64,000 bases of DNA from an uncultured Flavobacteriales bacterium (GTDB lineage: Bacteria; Bacteroidota; Bacteroidia; Flavobacteriales_G; Salibacteraceae), in assembly GCA_943788775.1 (NCBI GenBank), contig CALSRO010000005.1:62001-126000 (forward strand). The letters are read 5' to 3'. The translations under genes were made by a program, and so were the position numbers. Below the pieces are notes generated by a model. That model was given only the letters and a program-made list of their open reading frames with translations. It searched no databases and was not told where the DNA came from. Positions 18,079-27,532 of this stretch are shown here, in pieces. The first letter of the stretch is position 1; every line of letters begins with the position of its first letter.

Positions 18079-19578
18079 CTACCATTCATGTGGATTGATT
18101 CGCCCAACCTTGAAGTTTTTTCCGTCTGAGAATAACATCGATATGCTGCCTTTGTTTTCAAAACCTGGCGCACTAGAAAACAAGATATAATCGTCCAAGA
18201 TGGGTAGCATCCCAGATTGCAGTTCTCGGTTATTATCGGTGTACACATAACGCACAGCGGCCCGCGAGGGATTATTCATGGCTCTTTCCGCAAAAGCAGA
18301 CTCATTTTTAGAATGGTCGTTATAGAATATGATAATACGTCCCTTGCTTGAAAACGCTTGATGGCCAATGTAAGGCCCCTTAGATTTATAGTCGATTTGC
18401 CTGCGTGCAATTACGCTAGATTCTTCTTCGGCTGACGTAGATTGTAATAATAGACCATCATAATGATACTGATCAGTGCATGTAATGATGCCGGTACGCG
18501 GATCAGTTGTGCAGACCTGATCAATATATTGTTGATCAAATAATGCAACTATGTTGCCATTCAGTTTTAAGAAATCTGAAGGATAAAGATGGTCCACGTG
18601 AGAGCTTTGTCTTCCAGACGGATCCTGCATTTCACTGATTACTTTATCAGAAAATGGGACCACATTTTTAAATTTCACTTTAGTTCCAGAGGTGTCAATT
18701 TCAAGGTATACAAACCCATCCGTTTGTGCTTGCTCGAATGGATCCTGAGAGTAGAGTGCGAGCGTATGAGTTTCATTATTGATGGTTTGTATCAGTATGT
18801 CTTTTAAAAAGTGTTTTTCTAAACTGAGATCATATTCGTGCAATTGCTTTTGTTCAGGCAAAAAGGAATAAATCATATGTTTTCGGAGAAATGGGCTGTT
18901 AATTTTTACGCCAGTTTTTACAGCTAGGTTCACTATACCCTTGTTTGTAATGGACACCCCAGTTATTTCAACATCATCAGAATCGAAGGGTAATCGAATA
19001 GTGTGATTACGATTGATTTTGGAAGGAAAGCGCGTGATTTCGATAAAAACAGAGGCTCTTTCATTTTTGGAAAATGCATGCTGTCTAACTATCAATCCGA
19101 TTTTACCATTATTAGATGCCGTAAAATGAATGCGCTGAGCCGTTTTAGTTTCCGGTCCTTCTTCAAAAGTAATTTGGTGCCGATGGGCTTCCGACAAAAC
19201 GTCTCCTCGCAATGAATAGATAACCGATTCATAACTGATAGGTTGATCTTCTTCCATTGACTTGATCAAACAGAATAGACTGTCTCCGCGAAGAATATGC
19301 TCTTTCACTTTTTTGGTGTCGTTTGACCTAATACTCAGCAGCCTTATGGGAAGACCTGTTTCAACATTAATTGGGCGAATGAAAATCACGTCACCTTTTG
19401 AGCTGAGAATGACAGGTGAACCGGTAGAGGTGTTTTGAAATAACTCAATTGTTTCGGTTCGAGGAATGTCGAATTCATTCAGAAGTTTAAAGTTGGGCGT
19501 GTTTTGAGCTAGGGTGTAAATAGAAACACCGAAGCAGAAACATGATATGATAATCAACTTACGCAACTGACACCTCAT
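18079..19578 (-). CDS. Secreted protein of unknown function, propeller-like
   Basis: 499 residues from ATG 19578, with signal peptide MRCQLRKLIIISCFCFGVSI; an alternative ATG ten codons upstream adds an unlikely polar stretch. The body is made of repeating beta units with short hydrophobic strands (SKGDVIFIRPIN, KGRIIIFYND, LDDYILFSS), which suggests a beta-propeller, but no family motif is visible. There is no T9SS sorting domain, so it probably stays in the periplasm or outer membrane. Its start lies 20 bases inside the end of rlmN. Function unknown. Confidence 0.6.
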   Translation of the reverse strand: MRCQLRKLIIISCFCFGVSIYTLAQNTPNFKLLNEFDIPRTETIELFQNTSTGSPVILSSKGDVIFIRPINVETGLPIRLLSIRSNDTKKVKEHILRGDSLFCLIKSMEEDQPISYESVIYSLRGDVLSEAHRHQITFEEGPETKTAQRIHFTASNNGKIGLIVRQHAFSKNERASVFIEITRFPSKINRNHTIRLPFDSDDVEITGVSITNKGIVNLAVKTGVKINSPFLRKHMIYSFLPEQKQLHEYDLSLEKHFLKDILIQTINNETHTLALYSQDPFEQAQTDGFVYLEIDTSGTKVKFKNVVPFSDKVISEMQDPSGRQSSHVDHLYPSDFLKLNGNIVALFDQQYIDQVCTTDPRTGIITCTDQYHYDGLLLQSTSAEEESSVIARRQIDYKSKGPYIGHQAFSSKGRIIIFYNDHSKNESAFAERAMNNPSRAAVRYVYTDNNRELQSGMLPILDDYILFSSAPGFENKGSISMLFSDGKNFKVGRINPHEW

Positions 19579-20614
19579 TTTTGTTAGCCAATTGACCACA
19601 CGCTGCATCTATGTCTTTTCCTCGGCTTCTTCTAATATTTACCGTAACTCCATTTTTTTCCAAATACCCCGCAAATGCATCTACTTTATCTGGGTCGGCT
19701 TGTTCAAATCTACCATCGTCAATAGGATTGTATTCGATAATGTTCACGCGTCCCGGCACCTTTTTGCAGAAGGCTACTAGTTCTTTCGCATCTTGGATTG
19801 TGTCATTAAAATCCTTGAAGATGATATATTCAAACGTTACTCGGTTTTTCGTTTTTTGATGAAATAACTGCAAGGATTTGGCAAGGCTATCTAATGTGTT
19901 TTGATCATTGATGGGCATGATTTCGCTGCGTTTGACATCATTTGCTGCGTGTAGGGATAACGCCAATCTAAATCGCACTTCATCCTCGGCAAGTTTTTGA
20001 ATCATCTTGTCGATGCCCGCGGTAGAAACAGTGATGCGTTTTGCAGCCATCCCTAATCCCATGTCATGAGTTATGCGATAGATAGAGGTTAATACATTCT
20101 TGTAGTTCAACAAGGGTTCTCCCATGCCCATATAAACGATGTTTGTGAGCGGTTTGTTGAAATGTGTTTCCGCCATCAATTTTATCGCTACGACTTGATC
20201 GAAAATTTCATCAGGCTCCAAGTTTCGCATTCGCTTTAGTCTACCCGTAGCGCAAAAGGCGCAGGTTAAACTGCAACCCACTTGTGATGATATGCAAGCG
20301 GTCATGCGATCTTTAGCAGGAATCAAGACCGCCTCCACAACCATTCCGTCATGCAATCGAATGGCGCATTTGACCGTGCCATCATCGCTGACTTGTTCCT
20401 CTGCGATGGTGAGTTCATTGATCACAAAGTGTTGATCGAGTGCCTCCCTTACAGGAAGTGGAAGATTGGTCATTTCTTCAAAGGTCTTGACCTGTTTTTG
20501 CCATAGCCATTGATCCACCTGATTTGCTCGAAATTTCGGTTGGTCTATCGATTCGAAAAAATCGATGATTTGTTGGGAGCTTAAAGAGCGGAGGTTTTTT
20601 TTCTTGTCGACCAT
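19559..20614 (-). CDS. rlmN: 23S rRNA A2503 / tRNA A37 methyltransferase RlmN
   Basis: 351 residues. A radical-SAM enzyme that adds a methyl group at C2 of A2503 in 23S rRNA and of A37 in some tRNAs. The iron-sulfur site CxxxCxxC is visible in GCSLTCAFCATG (Cys 114, 118, 121), followed by NIVYMGMGEPLLNY for SAM binding. The methyl-carrying cysteine lies near the C-terminus (DIDAACGQL). Length is normal. It starts immediately downstream of ispD and its 3' end overlaps the next gene. Confidence 0.95.
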   Translation of the reverse strand: MVDKKKNLRSLSSQQIIDFFESIDQPKFRANQVDQWLWQKQVKTFEEMTNLPLPVREALDQHFVINELTIAEEQVSDDGTVKCAIRLHDGMVVEAVLIPAKDRMTACISSQVGCSLTCAFCATGRLKRMRNLEPDEIFDQVVAIKLMAETHFNKPLTNIVYMGMGEPLLNYKNVLTSIYRITHDMGLGMAAKRITVSTAGIDKMIQKLAEDEVRFRLALSLHAANDVKRSEIMPINDQNTLDSLAKSLQLFHQKTKNRVTFEYIIFKDFNDTIQDAKELVAFCKKVPGRVNIIEYNPIDDGRFEQADPDKVDAFAGYLEKNGVTVNIRRSRGKDIDAACGQLANKNEVSVA

Positions 20615-20619
20615 TGTCG

Positions 20620-20627
20620 CAAAGGTA
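20620..20627 (-). promoter_or_regulatory. -7 element TACCTTTG of rlmN
   Basis: Full match to TAnnTTTG, only 5 bases before the rlmN ATG. Transcription would begin at or next to the start codon, giving an almost leaderless mRNA. It overlaps the end of ispD. Confidence 0.5.
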
Positions 20628-21308
20628 TCATCGAACAGTCGACATCCCTAAAATGGCTTCTGCTATTTTCAAATCTGCTTGAGTGGTGATTTTGATGTTC
20701 GTTTCCTCTCCATCCACCAAAGAAATTTGTCCATCTGCAGCTTCGAATACTGTGGCGTCATCTGTGAAATCCTTGTGATTGGCACTCTCATACGCATTTC
20801 TAATGGAAAGGATATCAAAACATTGTGGTGTTTGAACAGCGCACATACCTTCACGATCGATAGGATGACTTGTGGAAAGCTCGCGCTTGCGCAAACTTTG
20901 TGTGATTGCAACAACGGGTAATGCCGAGCCTTTCTCTTCGGCTACCGAATAACAATTTTGAATGAGTTCTTGCGATATCAACGGTCGCACTCCGTCATGA
21001 ATTCCTACAATTCCGGTGTCTGGACATTTACTTAATCCGCTCTTTACCGAATCGAAGCGTGTTTGTCCTCCATGCGCCACAGCATGCGGTATGTGAAAGC
21101 TGAGTTTGTTGCATAACGACTTCCAATAACCCTGATGATCCAATGGCAGAACCAATACAATCTGAATATTACTATCAAATGCATTGTAAAACTGTTCAAT
21201 GGTGTGCATGAGCACTGGTTTCCCATTGAGTTCAAGAAATTGCTTTGGAATGTCGGTTTGCATTCGCAGCCCTTTGCCTCCGGCTACTATGACTGCACTG
21301 CGAACCAA
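20628..21308 (-). CDS. ispD: 2-C-methyl-D-erythritol 4-phosphate cytidylyltransferase
   Basis: 226 residues. IspD makes CDP-methylerythritol from MEP and CTP, the third step of the non-mevalonate isoprenoid route. The nucleotide-binding start AVIVAGGKGLRMQTDIPKQF is intact, as are VGIHDGVRPL and AVQTPQCFDI, and the ending DLKIAEAIL is usual. The start is TTG 21308; no ATG is available before the conserved GGKG loop. It follows queA by 5 bases. It supplies precursors for the polyprenyl synthase nearby and for the lipid carrier recycled by UppP. Confidence 0.93.
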   Translation of the reverse strand: MVRSAVIVAGGKGLRMQTDIPKQFLELNGKPVLMHTIEQFYNAFDSNIQIVLVLPLDHQGYWKSLCNKLSFHIPHAVAHGGQTRFDSVKSGLSKCPDTGIVGIHDGVRPLISQELIQNCYSVAEEKGSALPVVAITQSLRKRELSTSHPIDREGMCAVQTPQCFDILSIRNAYESANHKDFTDDATVFEAADGQISLVDGEETNIKITTQADLKIAEAILGMSTVR

Positions 21309-21313
21309 AATCT

Positions 21314-22366
21314 TTATTTCAGAATTAACATGGCATCGCCATAGCTAAAGAAGCGGTACTCTTCCTTGATCGCGGTTTGATAGGCCTCCATCATTAAATC
21401 ATAACCTCCAAATGCAGATACCATCATCAATAGCGTTGATTCAGGTACATGAAAGTTTGTGATCATGCTGTCAGCTACTGTGAAATCATACGGTGGGAAA
21501 ATGTATTTATTGGTCCAACCATCGTAAGGCACTAAGTGCTTATTCGTACTGAAACTTGTTTCCATTGCCCGCATTGAAGTGGTGCCAACAGCGCAAATTC
21601 TTTTTCTAGCATCCTTTGCTTTATTTACAATATCGCAACACTCTTGCGTAATGATTGCTTGCTCAGAGTCCATTTTGTGCTTGGTCAAATCTTCAACTTC
21701 CACATTTCTGAAAGTTCCTAAACCAACGTGAAGTGTCAATTTTGCAAAGTCTACTCCTTTAAGTTCCAACCGCTTTAAAAGCTCACGGCTAAAGTGCAAA
21801 CCAGCAGTGGGTGCAGCTACAGCACCTTCGTTTTCTGCATAGATGGTTTGATAGCGTTCAGCATCCGTAGATTCCGCCTCTCTTTGAATGTACTTTGGAA
21901 GCGGTGTGTTACCTAGACCCATTAATGTCTCTCGGAATTCGTCATAGCTTCCATCGAACAAGAAACGTAACGTTCTTCCTCTACTCGTTGTGTTGTCTAT
22001 TACTTCTGCTACCAATGAATCGTCTTCACCAAAGTAAAGTTTGTTTCCAATTCTGATTTTTCTGGCAGGATCTACTAAAACGTCCCAAAGGCGGCTTTCG
22101 CGATTCAATTCACGAAGAAGAAAAACTTCAATTTTAGCTCCCGTTTTTTCCTTGTTTCCATAAAGTCGAGCAGGGAAAACACGTGTGTCATTCAATACCA
22201 TTATATCGCCTTCATTGAAATAATTGATAACATCTTTGAATACTTTGTGCTCGATAGTGCCCTTAGCGGAATCAACAACCATAAGTCTTGCCTCATCCCT
22301 TTCAGGTGATGGATACTCAGCTACCAGTTTTTGTGGAAGATCAAATCGAAATTGTGAAAGCTTCAT
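21314..22366 (-). CDS. queA: tRNA preQ1 ribosyltransferase-isomerase
   Basis: 350 residues. QueA moves the ribosyl part of S-adenosylmethionine onto preQ1 in tRNA, forming epoxyqueuosine. Landmarks are [18 protein letters not shown] at the start, [15 protein letters not shown], the conserved [14 protein letters not shown] and [15 protein letters not shown], and [18 protein letters not shown] near the end. Length and motifs are normal. The gene lies between truB and ispD on the same strand, in a tRNA/rRNA-modification and isoprenoid cluster. Confidence 0.95.
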   Translation of the reverse strand: MKLSQFRFDLPQKLVAEYPSPERDEARLMVVDSAKGTIEHKVFKDVINYFNEGDIMVLNDTRVFPARLYGNKEKTGAKIEVFLLRELNRESRLWDVLVDPARKIRIGNKLYFGEDDSLVAEVIDNTTSRGRTLRFLFDGSYDEFRETLMGLGNTPLPKYIQREAESTDAERYQTIYAENEGAVAAPTAGLHFSRELLKRLELKGVDFAKLTLHVGLGTFRNVEVEDLTKHKMDSEQAIITQECCDIVNKAKDARKRICAVGTTSMRAMETSFSTNKHLVPYDGWTNKYIFPPYDFTVADSMITNFHVPESTLLMMVSAFGGYDLMMEAYQTAIKEEYRFFSYGDAMLILK

Positions 22367-22408
22367 AAAGTGTTATTATTTAATATGTCGGCCTTTGAAA
22401 AAGGGGTG

Positions 22409-22416
22409 CAAATTTA
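22409..22416 (-). promoter_or_regulatory. -7 element TAAATTTG before queA
   Basis: Full match to TAnnTTTG, 42 bases upstream of the queA ATG and just after the truB stop. No TTG at the expected -33 distance is seen. Confidence 0.4.
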
Positions 22417-22429
22417 AAATTCTAAAGTT

Positions 22430-23155
22430 CTAATCCGAATTCAGCTCTAAGTATTTAATGTATTCGCCTTCAATGTGTTTGATGGCCTCATCAATATTAA
22501 ATGCATCGGCAACGGAATACTCTCCAATTCGCGTTCGTCTCAAGCGTGTTAAATGAGCCCCAGAGTTCAGCTTAGAACCAAAATCATGGGCTAAACTTCG
22601 GACGTACGTTCCTTTGCTGCAGACTAATTTGAAGTCGATTTCGGGATACGATATTGTGTCTAAATCCAAAGACGTAATGCTGATTCGGCTCGGTTTCATT
22701 TCGACAGCTCTGCCTTTTCTTGCGAGGTCATAAGCCTTTTGACCGTCAATCTTCTTGGCAGAAAAAATGGGTGGAATTTGATTTTGCTCCCCGATAAACG
22801 ATTCACGCACCTTTTCAATGAGTGCCAAATCCAATGCAGGAACCGGAAATGTTTGATTGATCTCTGTTTCAAGATCATATGAAGGTGTTGTCCCACCCAA
22901 TTTTATTGTACCCGTATATTCCTTATCCAAGCCCATCAAGGATTCAATGGTTTTCGTGTGGGGACCAATGCAAATGATAACTAGTCCAGTAGCTAATGGA
23001 TCGAGCGTTCCTGCATGACCTACCTTGTTTTTCTTTTTGCCTGTGAGTTGCTTGACCGAATAACGCAGTTTATTGACCACATCGAATGAGGTCCAATTGA
23101 AGGGTTTGTCTAGCAATAGAGTTAGACCAAAAGGTTTATTTGGCTGATCAGTCAG
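22430..23155 (-). CDS. truB: tRNA pseudouridine-55 synthase
   Basis: TruB converts U55 of tRNA to pseudouridine. The core is intact: LLLDKPFNWTSFDVVNKL, the catalytic-Asp motif GHAGTLDPLATG, and KIDGQKAYDLARKG. No ATG or GTG lies before the first conserved strand. A TTG at 23116 would remove half of it. Reading upstream, the frame continues through TDQPNKPFGLTL to a CTG at 23153-23155 that overlaps the uppP stop as CTGA. I take that as the start (241 residues), by analogy with the GTGA and TTGA overlaps elsewhere here. The gene identity is certain, the start is not. Confidence 0.85.
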   Translation of the reverse strand: MTDQPNKPFGLTLLLDKPFNWTSFDVVNKLRYSVKQLTGKKKNKVGHAGTLDPLATGLVIICIGPHTKTIESLMGLDKEYTGTIKLGGTTPSYDLETEINQTFPVPALDLALIEKVRESFIGEQNQIPPIFSAKKIDGQKAYDLARKGRAVEMKPSRISITSLDLDTISYPEIDFKLVCSKGTYVRSLAHDFGSKLNSGAHLTRLRRTRIGEYSVADAFNIDEAIKHIEGEYIKYLELNSD

Positions 23156-23940
23156 TAGGAAACAAAAATTGCAATGGCGCCAACTACGAAGCAGTAATAG
23201 CTAAAGTATTTCAGTTGACTTTTCTTCACGAGATTAATCATCCAGGTGCAAGCCAATAGTCCTGAGACGAATGCGGCAATGGCACCTAATACTAAGGGCA
23301 TAATGTCCATGGAAGATTCTGCTATTCCTCCATCCATAAGGTCTTTGGCCATTTTGCCAAAAATCAACGGAACGACCATCAAAAATGAAAATCTGGCGGC
23401 TTTTTCTCTATCCACTCCAAGTAACACAGAGGAGGAAATGGTTGCTCCAGAGCGACTGATTCCAGGAAGAATAGCAATGGCTTGGGCAATTCCGATGAGA
23501 AAAGCATTAGTAAAACTCACCTTTCTATCCGTATGTTTGGCTCTGTCTGCGAGAAAAAGCAAAAGGCCCGTAATAATCAACATGGCTCCAACTAGGAGAA
23601 TTTGCTTGGAGAATAGGGCTTCGATTTGATCATTGAATAGCACCCCAACAACGGCAGCAGGTAGCATGGACAAAATGATTTTAACGGAAAACTGACTCTC
23701 CTCGTTCCATTTAAACTGCAATAACCCTCGAAATATTTCGAGGATTTCTTTTCTGAAAATAACGATGGTGCTTAATGCTGTCGCGAAGTGCAACACAACG
23801 GTAAAAAGCAAGCTTTCTTCTGGGAGACTCTCATCACCTAAGATGGCTTTTCCTAACTCTAGATGTCCACTACTGCTAACGGGTAAAAACTCGGTCAGTC
23901 CTTGAATAATGCCGAGTATAATCGCTTCAAGTGTACTCAA
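23152..23940 (-). CDS. uppP: Undecaprenyl-diphosphatase
   Basis: 262 residues, polytopic. UppP (BacA) removes a phosphate from undecaprenyl diphosphate so that the carrier can be reused for peptidoglycan and surface glycans. Both active-site motifs are present: GLTEFLPVSSSGHLEL near the start and LPGISRSGATISSSVLLG in the second half. The start is TTG 23940 (reads STLEAIILG). It lies between the DUF3098 gene and truB; ftsX-DUF3098-uppP-truB is a conserved Bacteroidota order. Confidence 0.94.
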   Translation of the reverse strand: MSTLEAIILGIIQGLTEFLPVSSSGHLELGKAILGDESLPEESLLFTVVLHFATALSTIVIFRKEILEIFRGLLQFKWNEESQFSVKIILSMLPAAVVGVLFNDQIEALFSKQILLVGAMLIITGLLLFLADRAKHTDRKVSFTNAFLIGIAQAIAILPGISRSGATISSSVLLGVDREKAARFSFLMVVPLIFGKMAKDLMDGGIAESSMDIMPLVLGAIAAFVSGLLACTWMINLVKKSQLKYFSYYCFVVGAIAIFVSY

Positions 23941-23945
23941 ACAGA

Positions 23946-24176
23946 TTACTTTTTAATGATGCCGAACATCACCACACCATAGCCCGCCAAAATTGTGATA
24001 GGGGCAACATACATTCTCCTGAAACTGAAAATCTCAGGGTTAAAGGATGATGGATCATCGGCACCGCCACCGCTCATTAAGAAGAATCCAATGACTACCA
24101 CTAGGGCACCAATGCCAATAAGGATGAGGTTCGTTTTCTCTAAAGGAAATTCTGATGTCTGATTGTTGTCGCTCAT
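23946..24176 (-). CDS. DUF3098 small membrane protein
   Basis: 76 residues from ATG 24176 (MSDNNQTSEFPLEKTN). Two hydrophobic segments (LILIGIGALVVVIGFFLM and APITILAGYGVVMFGII) flank a loop with SFRRMYVAPI. This matches the Bacteroidota DUF3098 family, always found between ftsX and uppP. It is an inner-membrane protein of unknown role. The longer frame from 24242 lies inside ftsX and is not used. Its start codon comes 3 bases after the ftsX stop. Confidence 0.85.
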   Translation of the reverse strand: MSDNNQTSEFPLEKTNLILIGIGALVVVIGFFLMSGGGADDPSSFNPEIFSFRRMYVAPITILAGYGVVMFGIIKK

Positions 24177-24178
24177 AT

Positions 24179-25057
24179 CTAGTACAATTTGTTGCCTCTC
24201 ATTCGGAGATACTTGCGCACCGCCAAACTGGTAGAGACCCACGAAATTATGATTCCCAAGGCCATAACAATCACAAATAAGTATGCTAAAATTTCTATAT
24301 CCTGAATTTGGATTAAATCTGGGAGGATGGATTGCAGGTAATACATGACGAGCATGATTAGCAAAATCGCAATCAAGGCGCTGTATATCCCATGTAGAAT
24401 GCTGCGTGTAACGAATGGCCTGCGAATAAAACCCTGAGTCGCTCCTACCAATTGCATGCTTTTAATAATGAATCTTCGGCTATAAATCGAAAGGCGAATA
24501 CTGTTGTTAATTAATGCTATCGCTACGATTAGAAGCAGCCCACTAAACACCAGCATGACAATTCCAGCAATTCTTAAATTCTCTTGCACCTTTTGAATCA
24601 AAGATTCTTGGTAAACGATTTCCTTGATTTTTGAGCTTCTAGCCAACGCAGATTTAATGACCGCCAGGCTGTCTGTGTTTGCATAGGCGGATTTCACCTT
24701 TACATCGATCGAAGCCAACAATGGGTTGTAATCCAGGTATTGCATGAAGTCCTCTCCAAGGTCTTTTTTCAAGATTTCAACCGCTTGATCCTTCGATATG
24801 TATTCGGTTGAATTGGTGTAATCAGCAATGTCGATGGCCTTTTTTAGTCGATCCACATCCACCTCGGTTACGTCATCATGCAAATAAACGGTGAAGCCAA
24901 TATCTTCAATGACTTGGTTGCTGATCTTTTGCGTGTAGAGCAGGAAAAGCCCTAATAGACCCAAGGTGAACAAAACGAGTGAAACACTCAAGATCACCGA
25001 GACATAAGAACTGCGCAGTCTGCGCTTCTGAAATTGTGCTTCGCCTTGATTTGCCAT
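24179..25057 (-). CDS. ftsX: Cell division permease FtsX
   Basis: 292 residues from ATG 25057. FtsX partners with the ATPase FtsE at the division site and regulates peptidoglycan hydrolases from the inner membrane. The pattern is complete: N-terminal helix (VSVILSVSLVLFTLGLLGLF), an extracytoplasmic domain (about residues 50-165, with GFTVYLHDDV and YISKDQAVEIL), then three further helices, with the conserved INNSIRLSIYSRRFIIKSMQLVGA-like coupling region split around residues 185-210. ftsE is not in the window. Downstream follow DUF3098 and uppP. Confidence 0.92.
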   Translation of the reverse strand: MANQGEAQFQKRRLRSSYVSVILSVSLVLFTLGLLGLFLLYTQKISNQVIEDIGFTVYLHDDVTEVDVDRLKKAIDIADYTNSTEYISKDQAVEILKKDLGEDFMQYLDYNPLLASIDVKVKSAYANTDSLAVIKSALARSSKIKEIVYQESLIQKVQENLRIAGIVMLVFSGLLLIVAIALINNSIRLSIYSRRFIIKSMQLVGATQGFIRRPFVTRSILHGIYSALIAILLIMLVMYYLQSILPDLIQIQDIEILAYLFVIVMALGIIISWVSTSLAVRKYLRMRGNKLY

Positions 25058-25134
25058 AAACACAACGAAACTATTGATAAACGAACCTGAGAGGTAGGGC
25101 CTAAAAGAAAGTAACTAACAATGAATAGCGAATT

Positions 25135-26979
25135 CTATTGAAGCTTGTCACCGCGCAGCATTCTAAACCGTTTTCGGGCTTCTATGACGAATAAACTTCC
25201 TGTATGGTCAGTAAGTATCAACTCATACAGTGCCATGGCTTTTTCTGTGTCTTTGAGTTGAAGCTCTGAAATTTTAGCTGCCTGCATGATGGCGTTGTCC
25301 ACCAAAATTCCGAAGGGATAATCTTCTGCGATTTTGAGATAGGTTTGAGCGGCCAATTCGTACTCACCTTGTTCGAAGAGAATTTCTGCGCGTTTAAATA
25401 GGATATTGTCACCCAAGTCATGTCCCGGATACGCTTTTTCGATTGCTTCCAGCGCAGTCATGGCCGAATCGTATTTGTGTTGTGCCACCATTAATTCCAT
25501 TTTCGCAAAAGCGGAAAGGGCTTCCATGTTTGAATCAATCCCCAAGTTTTCAGTGATGAATGCACTGAGTTCCACTGCATCATTTGATATGAGTTTGGAG
25601 GTCGATCCTTTCAATACATCCAATTGCGCTTGTGACCAACGGAAATCACCAGCATAGTAAAAAACCAGCGCGTTTTTCAATTTAGCTTGGTGCCCGAGTT
25701 CATCGTATTTGAATTTCTTTTCAACTTGACCATACAGCAAGGATGCATCCCAAATATCGCTTGATAGAACGTAAATATCTGCAAGTTGAATTTTCAAATG
25801 TGCTTCATCAATTGGGGTAAGGCCATTCATTTTTAATGCATCCACCAAAATTTGGGCAGCCTCAAAAGTGGCTTCATCTCTATATCGACTTTCATAAAAG
25901 GCTTTGATATGAGCCAAGTCATTGATCAATCTCGATGTGGAGGCTTGATATCCTAATTCATTCAGTGCTGTTTCATACTCAGTAACAAGTTCAGCAATCG
26001 ATGCTTGATCGTATTCTGTTTCTGTTACCCTTGCCTTGTATGAGCGCAAAAGACCAGTGATCGACTCGATATAATAATAGGAACGTGGCCCTTTATCTCG
26101 TACATAAGTATAGCCTTCAATGGCGACTCCATATTTGAAGTTGTTGAAAGCAAGATCAGCCAGTTCCATAACTCGCTCACCATCTTCCTTGTTGCGCTTG
26201 TCCAAGGCTTTGACTTGCGCTAGTGCTGCCCCAAACTTGTTTTGCTTCATATACATCCAAATGAGCATTTCGGAATAAATATCCTCGTTTGGGTTTTTTT
26301 GAATGCGCTTGAGCAACTCGCTTTGAAGGACGTCATTGTATTTATTGTCCTCCTCAAATCCTATGATTCGGTTGAGGGTGTTTTGTACGCTTTGGATGTA
26401 GCCATTGCTGATATTGAGCACGTCTAAGTATTCGCCAACCATTCCTTCCACATCGCCTTCTTCCCCTAGTATTTGCGCAATTTGAAAGTTAAAAGGGTAT
26501 GAATCTCCCATCAACTTGCGTCCCGCATAGTAAGTGTCGAGCGCCCGCTGATTTTCATTCATCTCGGCAAACGAGCGTCCTACATCCAGAATTTGATTGA
26601 TTGACGCCTTGTCTAAATCTTTAATAATGCGGTCAAAGTGTTTGTTGGCTTTTGAATCATCTCCAGCTCTGAGCATCACACGTCCTATATCCACCTTGAA
26701 TCGATAGGCTTGAGGATGAGCCTTTGAATGGCGTTCTGCCAGCTTTTCGGCATCTTTGAAATTCTCCGTGGCGAGCAAGCTATTCAAGAAATACTCGTAG
26801 ATCTCATCGCTGCCGGATTCTTCGTAGAGCTTTTCGTAATAAAGGAGGGCCTTATCAAACTCCCCTTCACGGTAGTAGTGAGCAGCTAGTTGTTCATCCG
26901 TGTTTTGGGCAAAAGCATTGCTAGACCCAAGAATGAGTGTGAAAAGAAAGACCCATTGATATGTTTTAAACCGGATCAG
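25135..26979 (-). CDS. Exported tetratricopeptide-repeat protein
   Basis: About 614 residues. A clear signal peptide is encoded (RFKTYQWVFLFTLILGSSNA then FAQ), but no ATG, GTG or TTG stands before it: the only plausible start after the upstream in-frame TAA is CTG 26979. A TTG at 26787 would drop the signal. The mature part is a chain of TPR-like helical pairs (AAHYYREGEFDKALLYYEKL, YNDVLQSELLKRI, FEQGEYELAAQTYLKIAEDY). It is therefore a periplasmic protein-binding scaffold. Its first 14 bases overlap the lipoprotein gene before it. It lies between serS and ftsX; partners unknown. Confidence 0.75.
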   Translation of the reverse strand: MIRFKTYQWVFLFTLILGSSNAFAQNTDEQLAAHYYREGEFDKALLYYEKLYEESGSDEIYEYFLNSLLATENFKDAEKLAERHSKAHPQAYRFKVDIGRVMLRAGDDSKANKHFDRIIKDLDKASINQILDVGRSFAEMNENQRALDTYYAGRKLMGDSYPFNFQIAQILGEEGDVEGMVGEYLDVLNISNGYIQSVQNTLNRIIGFEEDNKYNDVLQSELLKRIQKNPNEDIYSEMLIWMYMKQNKFGAALAQVKALDKRNKEDGERVMELADLAFNNFKYGVAIEGYTYVRDKGPRSYYYIESITGLLRSYKARVTETEYDQASIAELVTEYETALNELGYQASTSRLINDLAHIKAFYESRYRDEATFEAAQILVDALKMNGLTPIDEAHLKIQLADIYVLSSDIWDASLLYGQVEKKFKYDELGHQAKLKNALVFYYAGDFRWSQAQLDVLKGSTSKLISNDAVELSAFITENLGIDSNMEALSAFAKMELMVAQHKYDSAMTALEAIEKAYPGHDLGDNILFKRAEILFEQGEYELAAQTYLKIAEDYPFGILVDNAIMQAAKISELQLKDTEKAMALYELILTDHTGSLFVIEARKRFRMLRGDKLQ

Positions 26980-27532
26980 GAGAGAGGATAATCGATTTTA
27001 TACTGTCTTTCAAAGCGACAACAGCCTTTTTGCACTTGGCGAACTGAGTGTTAACCGAAGTATAAGACCCGTCTAATTCATCGGCTGCTTCTAAAAGTTT
27101 AGCTGTTGAAGTTGCCTCCGATTTCAAATGTTGGTCAAACTCTTCATCGGTGTAAAGCCCATTGTTCACATCGGCACGTAGGCTGCTGAGTTGAGCCTCG
27201 CTGTATTCCAATTCCGTTTTGACTTGATTGTATCGCACAGCCGCCTTATTGTAGAATTTCTTACAGCGAAAAAAGTCTCCCAAAACGATTCCAGGTTCTG
27301 GATCTAGGGTGTCTTCTAAATTATCTAAAAACCAATTTCCTGTTTCATTGATTTCCGAGACCCGACCCGTGATTAAATCTGGGTCAACTGATGTTACAAC
27401 TTCGTTCACATGATTTAGGATAGATCCTAAACTATCAATTTGCTGTATTCGCTTTTCTTTCACCTGTCCGTTGCACGAACTAAGAACCACTGTGGCAACT
27501 AATATGGAGTAGAAAGTCAAAAATCGAATCAT
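26966..27532 (-). CDS. Lipoprotein, helical, unknown function
   Basis: 188 residues. Signal peptide with lipobox LSSC (Cys about residue 20), then a mostly helical domain with KFYNKAAVRYNQVKTELEY and coil-like TAKLLEAADELDGSY. It resembles viral-A-type or YkyA-like lipoprotein folds only in general pattern. Predicted to be anchored to a membrane in the periplasm. It begins inside the serS stop (ATGA, 27529-27532) and its end overlaps the TPR gene, so the three are one transcription unit. Confidence 0.7.
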   Translation of the reverse strand: MIRFLTFYSILVATVVLSSCNGQVKEKRIQQIDSLGSILNHVNEVVTSVDPDLITGRVSEINETGNWFLDNLEDTLDPEPGIVLGDFFRCKKFYNKAAVRYNQVKTELEYSEAQLSSLRADVNNGLYTDEEFDQHLKSEATSTAKLLEAADELDGSYTSVNTQFAKCKKAVVALKDSIKSIILSPDPV

